Shown here piece after piece: positions 34,655 through 39,180 of a DNA stretch of 39,180 nt; position 1 is the first letter of the stretch; each line of letters begins with the position of its first letter. The DNA lies in the NCBI GenBank assembly GCA_031281155.1, contig JAITFT010000166.1:1-39180 (forward strand), given 5' to 3'. The translations under genes and the position numbers were made by a program. The notes beneath the pieces were generated by a model, which saw only the letters and a list, made by a program, of their open reading frames with translations, did no database searches and was not told where the DNA came from. This stretch comes from Candidatus Fibrimonadaceae bacterium (GTDB lineage: Bacteria; Fibrobacterota; Fibrobacteria; Fibrobacterales; Fibrobacteraceae).

Positions 34655-36406
34655 TTATTTACTTTCCAGCACACCTAAATTCTTTTTTAATCTTGCTTTT
34701 TCAATTTCCACCATCGGTGGAATGCTTGCCAGATTTTCGCCGGGGAAAGGTTTTAAATTTGCGATTTCCAAGCAGTAGTCCATACCTTCATCGAAATTTT
34801 TAGCAGCAATGCGCAACCAGTTTGCGTGAGATTTATCGCCGTTGAAATTCTCAACCTGCAATGCAAACCAATCGCCGTACATTTCTACTTCTTTTGCGAA
34901 CATGTGAGGGCGTTCCGGCGGGGTTAAATCTGGAATTCGACCGTAAATGTGGTCTGCCATTTCTTGAAGCGAATAGCAGCGGTTGAACCAAGCAATGTTT
35001 GGGCCTGGGCAAATTGCTTGCGGAACATCGGTTTCTTCTTCTAGGCAAATCAACCCGCTGTTGCCGAGGTGGTCGCAGATGCATTGTTTTACATAAAGGC
35101 TTTTTCGCAAAAGTTCCTTTTGCTCTTCGCTTGCGTCGCTTTCATTGATTTGTTTGAGTTTGCTCTGTTGGTAAAAGCGGCTCGCTTTGCAAACGGGCTG
35201 TTCGCTGAATTCGGTGTTGTTCTGCAAAAAGCCTTTGAGGCAAGGGCTCCCTGGTTTTCCTTTTTCTATTTGTTGCTGGTGCCACTCTGCCGAGCCTGAA
35301 CCTCGCAAATTGTTGAAGTATATATCTAGGGGCGAGGCTTCGCTCATGTATAGATCTTTCGGTGTGGATTTTATCAGTTGGTCTCTTGTTTTAATATCTA
35401 CCGGCGAAGCTTCTGGCACAAGCAAGAATGGGGTGCCCCAACCTGTGCCGTCTATGTTGTAGTATTCTCGCATTCTTAAATCTTCGGCGTGGTTTCCAAT
35501 GCCGCCCTGCACGGTTACTTTTGGTGGCGGCGAGTCTTTGAAGAGGTGCAAGAGTTCGCGCTGCGAGTGCATTTCTTTTAAGATGGCGGGGAGCAGCAGG
35601 CCTTGGCTTGGGAAGGCGTGGCCTCCGCAGTTAAGCCCGGACTCAATGCGGTATTCGCTAACTTCAAGACCTTTGCGTGCCAGGTATTTTCCTTGGATTA
35701 AGGCAGAGCGAAAATCCGATGCTTTTACAATGATTTTTTTGCTGATTTCACCTGCGGCGTTTCTGTAAAATTCTTTGAATTGCGCCATGTAGTTGTAGAG
35801 GCTTTGGTTTATGCCTGCGCTAAAGACAATGGCGGTGTTTCTTAAAGAGGCTTTTGCGTAGCCTTTTAGGGCTGTTTTTGCATCTGTGCATTCGTCGCTT
35901 AGGGGTTCTTTGCCGTTTGGGTTTGGCGGTTTGCGATCTAGCTTTACCATTATATTTACATCGATGGAGCCTTCGACCATGCCGTGCGTTAGGGTGCTTT
36001 CAATTTCTTCTCTTTCGTTTTGCGGCGCATCTTTCATGCCCATTAGTTTGAGGTAGAGGATTCTTAGCGGGTGCCCTGTTGGCAGCATTTCAAAATATTT
36101 TGCTTTGTCGTTTTTTGAGAAGAATGGCTGTTTTTTTATGGCTTCGAAGCGAATTTTCACAACCTCTGCCAGGGTATTTAAGTACGCTGTTATTCTCTTT
36201 GCTCTGCCATCGGGCTCTTTTTGCGGTATAGGTTCATATTCCAGCTGAAATTTTTTCGCATATATTTTGCGAAATCTTTCCAGAAGCAAGTCATCTACCA
36301 AAGATACAACAGATGATATTCCAAACGGAGCAACCCGCGCCGGCGTGTCTGCTGTGTAGGAAGTTCCCATCACAGGAATGTGGAATGTGTGGCTAGTTAA
36401 AGACAT
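34655..36406 (-). CDS. Uncharacterised 583-residue protein coupled to hisC
   Basis: I cannot assign a named family. A long N-terminal region (1-200) is followed by a segment with an enzyme look: NCGGHAFPSQGLLLPAIL and PKVTVQGGIGNHAEDLRMRE, then GTGWGTPFLLVPEA. The latter resembles the flavin-binding end of TIM-barrel enzymes such as nitronate monooxygenases and FabK. The C-terminal third has conserved-looking Cys clusters (PVCKAS, QCICDHLGNSGLICLEEE in parts, AICPGPN, NRCYS) that could bind metal or an Fe-S centre. There is no signal or membrane segment. A flavin- or metal-dependent cytosolic oxidoreductase is a guess. The start is supported by a TATATT box six bases upstream. Confidence 0.7.
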   Translation of the reverse strand: MSLTSHTFHIPVMGTSYTADTPARVAPFGISSVVSLVDDLLLERFRKIYAKKFQLEYEPIPQKEPDGRAKRITAYLNTLAEVVKIRFEAIKKQPFFSKNDKAKYFEMLPTGHPLRILYLKLMGMKDAPQNEREEIESTLTHGMVEGSIDVNIMVKLDRKPPNPNGKEPLSDECTDAKTALKGYAKASLRNTAIVFSAGINQSLYNYMAQFKEFYRNAAGEISKKIIVKASDFRSALIQGKYLARKGLEVSEYRIESGLNCGGHAFPSQGLLLPAILKEMHSQRELLHLFKDSPPPKVTVQGGIGNHAEDLRMREYYNIDGTGWGTPFLLVPEASPVDIKTRDQLIKSTPKDLYMSEASPLDIYFNNLRGSGSAEWHQQQIEKGKPGSPCLKGFLQNNTEFSEQPVCKASRFYQQSKLKQINESDASEEQKELLRKSLYVKQCICDHLGNSGLICLEEETDVPQAICPGPNIAWFNRCYSLQEMADHIYGRIPDLTPPERPHMFAKEVEMYGDWFALQVENFNGDKSHANWLRIAAKNFDEGMDYCLEIANLKPFPGENLASIPPMVEIEKARLKKNLGVLESK

Positions 36407-36412
36407 GGGGAT

Positions 36413-36432
36413 AATATAGAAATTTCTAAATT
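36413..36432. promoter_or_regulatory. Palindromic divergent promoter TAGAAATTTCTA
   Basis: AATATA (36413-36418; TATATT on the minus strand) lies six bases before the 583-residue protein's ATG. On the plus strand AAATTTC TAAATT (36427-36432) lies six bases before ATG 36439. Both share the central palindrome TAGAAATTTCTA (36417-36428). The plus-strand side now faces only the acetyltransferase remnant. Confidence 0.45.
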
Positions 36433-36440
36433 CCCCTCAT

Positions 36441-36599
36441 GAGTTCGGCCCTCATGTGAGCATTTATACGGCAGGGCATCCGATTGAGAACATAAAAAAA
36501 ATGAAGTATGGTAAAGAACTTAAAATTGACAATGTTTTTTTCAAAAATCCATTTATCGGCAATATCGGCAATTTATCGGCAATTTATCGGCAATTTTAA
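36441..36599 (+). pseudogene. LacA/NodL-type acetyltransferase remnant
   Basis: A 52-codon open frame reads EFGPHVSIYTAGHPIENIKK, then MKYGKELKIDN. This matches the left-handed beta-helix segment of maltose/galactoside O-acetyltransferases, including the active-site His of TAGHP. The usual N-terminus and the following VWIGG segment are missing, and after about residue 32 the frame enters short tandem repeats. It is a small internal relic with no start of its own. Confidence 0.55.
36551..36592. repeat. Short tandem repeat, ATTTATCGGCA units
   Basis: Four head-to-tail units of 11, 9, 11 and 11 bases, the second lacking two T. The array directly abuts the 3' end of the AlbA/Schlafen-type gene and the end of the acetyltransferase remnant. 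There are no spacers, so it is not CRISPR; it looks like slippage at a recombination join. Confidence 0.7.
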
Positions 36600-37909
36600 A
36601 AAACATATTTGGACAACTTCTTGTCGTTCTGCTTTTTAAGATACTTTTTTTCTACCAAATCTTTCAAATCATTTCTTGCCGTTCTTTCTGCAACATTGTA
36701 TAATTTCATATATTCCGAAGTCGTAACTTCTCCTTTTGATTTAAAATGAATCAAAGCCTCAATCTGCCTTTCATTTAACCCTTTACTGCTCAAATCGTCT
36801 TTATTGTATGTATCTTTTTTGAAAATAACCCAAAAATCAGAGTTCTCAATTTTGAAATCAGGCGTAGGCAACCCAGCTTGTGAACACTGCTCTCTAATCT
36901 TTGAAATACCTCTACCCCATGATTCTATATAGCCGCTGCGAAAAAATGTATTCGCAATATCAGGATTATAAGGACGTGAAGAATGCTCCTGTAAAAGATT
37001 CTTAATCGTCCAGTTTTCAGGAAGCTGCCCTTCATTCCAAATCTTTATTTTATCAGAGTAAACGCGAATTTGAATAGGTGCGCAACCAGCATAGTCTTTA
37101 TGGGTAACAGCATTTAAAAGTGCCTCTCGCAGAGCAGCTTCAGGATATTCGTATGTTTCAATGCGAGAAAGCCCTTTGTAATCAACCAACGCTCGCGTAT
37201 ATTTGGTCAAAAGCAACTCCATTGTTCGCTCCACCTGTTCAAATAGATTGCCGTGGACTTCGTCTTGAAACTGCAAATCGCTTTCTGAACGGAAAAAACC
37301 GATTTTTATATATGCGCCTGTAATAAATTTTTCCGGATCAGGATGAAAAAGCAACAACGCTGCTCGCTTTAAGCGTCCGTTATCTGTTAAATTCAGATTA
37401 TTCAGCAATTGTTCAGGGGTATCTTTGCGACACTTTTCATCAAGCCGTTTGCTGTCTAAACCCTTCTCTTTGAAAAACTCAAATGTTTCCTGTTTTAATT
37501 CCGATACGGAAACATTGGGAATTGGCACACCATCCCATTTTTTGCCATATTTTTGCAATAAAAACTTGTCTAGAGCCATTCCTTTCAATTCTTGCTTGGT
37601 GCTGCCGCTGCGAAAATGATATTCGCCTTTATAGCTAACCGGATAAGGCTGTGGCTCTACGATGATTTCAATATAATGGCCTTGCGGAGTTTTATGTAAG
37701 TTTACATCTGCTACTATACCCAAGATAGCTGCAATTTTATTTGGTAAATCTTCCAATAGCTTTTTTACATTTTTCACATCAACTACATTGCCATTGTCAT
37801 TTTTACCAATAAATAGTGTACCACCTTGGGCATTGGCAAAGCCACATATCCATTTAAGATATTCGTCTTTCCATTCGGATTTGTACTCTATATTTTGCTG
37901 TTCCAGCAT
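36596..37909 (-). CDS. AlbA/Schlafen-type ATP-binding regulator
   Basis: This 437-residue protein starts with an AlbA_2/Schlafen-like domain (MLEQQNIEYKSEWKDEYLKW, then CGFANAQGGTLFIGKND), common in bacterial regulators of unknown target. A central GHKL-like ATPase part follows (REALLNAVTHKDY, IWNEGQLPE, SWGRGISKI), then a C-terminal winged-helix region (LNERQIEALIHF, TTSEYMKLYNVAERTARNDL). I start at ATG 37909, not the TTG 27 bases upstream: the family begins at MLEQQNIEYK, and a TATTTT box sits seven bases before it. Such genes are multicopy, often near defence or mobile regions; the target is not known here. Confidence 0.85.
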   Translation of the reverse strand: MLEQQNIEYKSEWKDEYLKWICGFANAQGGTLFIGKNDNGNVVDVKNVKKLLEDLPNKIAAILGIVADVNLHKTPQGHYIEIIVEPQPYPVSYKGEYHFRSGSTKQELKGMALDKFLLQKYGKKWDGVPIPNVSVSELKQETFEFFKEKGLDSKRLDEKCRKDTPEQLLNNLNLTDNGRLKRAALLLFHPDPEKFITGAYIKIGFFRSESDLQFQDEVHGNLFEQVERTMELLLTKYTRALVDYKGLSRIETYEYPEAALREALLNAVTHKDYAGCAPIQIRVYSDKIKIWNEGQLPENWTIKNLLQEHSSRPYNPDIANTFFRSGYIESWGRGISKIREQCSQAGLPTPDFKIENSDFWVIFKKDTYNKDDLSSKGLNERQIEALIHFKSKGEVTTSEYMKLYNVAERTARNDLKDLVEKKYLKKQNDKKLSKYVF

Positions 37910-37916
37910 ATTGCAG

Positions 37917-37922
37917 AAAATA
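37917..37922 (-). promoter_or_regulatory. -10 box directly before the AlbA-type gene
   Basis: On the minus strand TTTTTC TATTTT is followed by seven bases and ATG 37909, the same leaderless spacing as elsewhere. Confidence 0.4.
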
Positions 37923-38014
37923 GAAAAATCAAGCAATCAAATTCTACATTACTACTTGAAAAATGCCTGCAACAGAAGCCTCCTTATTGAATCTCCAAAA
38001 AGACATAGAAATAA

Positions 38015-39180
38015 TCACGGTCCAGACTTAACGCAACGAACTGAAAATACGAGTGTTTTGCCATTGTTGTTCCTAGCTATATCGTTATCTAAGTCATATA
38101 TGAATCGGCTCCAAGCACCACTATTGTTGGGACTTTCAGTTGCGCTCCACCAAAAACCGCGAACACCGACATTGTCGAAAAGGCCAACATCGCCGTTACC
38201 GTTGCCACTTGGAAGGGCCGAAAAGCCGTAAGTGTCCTGACCATTGCCGCCATTATCCCAACCGCTCGTTGATTTCAAAGGAGTTGCTGATCCTGTACGG
38301 CCTCCTACTCCAGTTCCGCCTACAGCAGTAGTCAACGCATCCCATTCAGCATCGCTAGGCAAATGCCAACCTTCGGGGCAAACGCCCTGACGGCCGCTAG
38401 GAACGGCGTTCGAGCTTGTTGCGTTATTCATAGCCGCATTCCAGTTGTAAAGACGGCCGTAGGTCGCACAGCGACCGCCTGAGCTAACCAATGTGCCGCT
38501 AGCGCCAGAAGCGTCAACGCACATACCAATGCTGTTTGGGTTGCTAGGCGGACCGCCGTAATTCAAATTCTCGGCCATCCAAGTCTGAGAGCCAATAGTC
38601 ACATAAACATATTTTTGCCCATCACGCTCATCGCAAAATTGAGTTTTTTCCCTTCCATAATGCATTCTTGTTTTTTCATAAGGAATTGCGCATAAGCCAG
38701 TGCCGCACTCTTGCGTTGCCACTGTATATTTACTCGTGCCGCAACAAGCCTCTGTTTCAGGCACGTACTCTACCGTTCCACCGCATTTATCCAAAACATC
38801 GTTCCCGTTGCAGAATTGTGTTGCAGGGGTATGGTAATTTCCTGTTCCGCATCTCGTTTCAACAACGCCGTTTTCACATCGTTGATTCGTAAGATTGTAC
38901 TCTTTTCCACCGCAAAGATCATGAACGCTGGTATTGTTATAGCAGAATTTTATTTCAGAATTATAGAATAAGCCAGCACTGCATCTATCAAACACTATGC
39001 CGTCGTCGCAAATCTGTGGAGGGTTATACCGTTTCCCGTTGCAAAGCTCAACTATCTCGCTTCCTTCGCAACCCTGCGTAGGAGGATTGTACTCTTCGCC
39101 GTCGCATAATCCATAGTGAATGCCATTGCGGCAGAAATGCGTTGCAGGATCGATAAACACGCCCCCACATTCAAGCAAAG
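38015..39180 (-). CDS. Cys-rich repeat protein with C-terminal FISUMP domain (partial)
   Basis: The gene runs off the right edge, so its true N-terminus is missing. The visible 387 residues begin with at least seven Cys-rich units of 20-30 residues (patterns such as LCGGKEYNLTNQRCENG and CDGEEYNPPTQGCEG), probably disulfide-bonded and extracellular. A FISUMP domain follows (about 190-387): KYVYVTIGSQTWMAENLNYG, YGRLYNWNAAM, CPEGWHLPSDAEWDAL, FWWSATE and FSVRCVK. The family is abundant and secreted in Fibrobacter; its function is unknown. The 79 bases to the next gene contain a plus-strand AAATTCTACATT motif without a downstream gene. Confidence 0.85.
   Translation of the reverse strand, partial: LLECGGVFIDPATHFCRNGIHYGLCDGEEYNPPTQGCEGSEIVELCNGKRYNPPQICDDGIVFDRCSAGLFYNSEIKFCYNNTSVHDLCGGKEYNLTNQRCENGVVETRCGTGNYHTPATQFCNGNDVLDKCGGTVEYVPETEACCGTSKYTVATQECGTGLCAIPYEKTRMHYGREKTQFCDERDGQKYVYVTIGSQTWMAENLNYGGPPSNPNSIGMCVDASGASGTLVSSGGRCATYGRLYNWNAAMNNATSSNAVPSGRQGVCPEGWHLPSDAEWDALTTAVGGTGVGGRTGSATPLKSTSGWDNGGNGQDTYGFSALPSGNGNGDVGLFDNVGVRGFWWSATESPNNSGAWSRFIYDLDNDIARNNNGKTLVFSVRCVKSGP

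Noticed and set aside
36551-36592. Possible CRISPR array
   Set aside because: Units of 9-11 bases directly adjoin each other without spacers.
37910-37936. TTG start nine codons upstream for the AlbA-type gene
   Set aside because: It would place the start before the -10 box; the family's usual start is the ATG at 37909.

Overview
The window looks like a chromosomal piece from the Fibrobacterota, probably a flagellated, gut-associated Fibromonas-like lineage rather than Fibrobacter succinogenes. This is inference. It rests on two proteins with the Fibrobacter major paralogous (FISUMP) domain, a large secreted protein with a type IX-like C-terminal sorting region, and the overall gene mix. Several gene fragments and frameshifted genes suggest ongoing decay and shuffling.

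Layout. 1-602 is gene-free and packed with short palindromes and a C10 tract. 603-1142 is a DinJ/YafQ-type toxin-antitoxin pair. 1160-3127 (minus) is a TSUP-like membrane protein fused to a diguanylate cyclase. 3420-6408 is a flagellar cluster (fliD, fliS, a FliT-like gene) behind sigma54- and sigma28-like promoter elements. 6540-10481 encodes a 1313-residue secreted repeat protein.

10495-18304 is the most unusual part: an AT-rich operon for a NitT/TauT-type ABC importer. It has one ordinary lipoprotein substrate-binding protein (SBP), one two-sided protein (cytosolic SBP-like domain, one membrane helix, periplasmic SBP), two further cytosolic SBP-like domains tethered by C-terminal helices, a remnant of a second ATPase gene, and then the intact ATPase and permease. 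It reads as tandem duplication, fusion and partial loss of an importer operon whose SBP-like domains now face both sides of the membrane.

18320-26180 is a mosaic: a Sel1 fragment, a frameshifted FISUMP/transglutaminase-like gene, an M50-like membrane protease, a tyrosine-recombinase-like gene that has lost its catalytic residues, a two-gene lipoprotein/outer-membrane operon, and two broken ATPase genes. 26334-31682 is conventional: TetR regulator, aroD, TPR protein, HU/IHF-like protein, lipoprotein, NlpC/P60 hydrolase, purU. 31693-36406 (minus) holds an M23 peptidase, a small secreted protein, hisC and an uncharacterised 583-residue protein. The right end carries an acetyltransferase remnant, an AlbA/Schlafen-type regulator and a FISUMP protein cut by the window edge.

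A signal recurs through the window: about ten genes, plus one fragment, have a TATATT-like -10 box only 6-10 bases before the start codon, often preceded by AAATTTC. Their transcripts would be leaderless or nearly so, while other genes have ordinary Shine-Dalgarno leaders.
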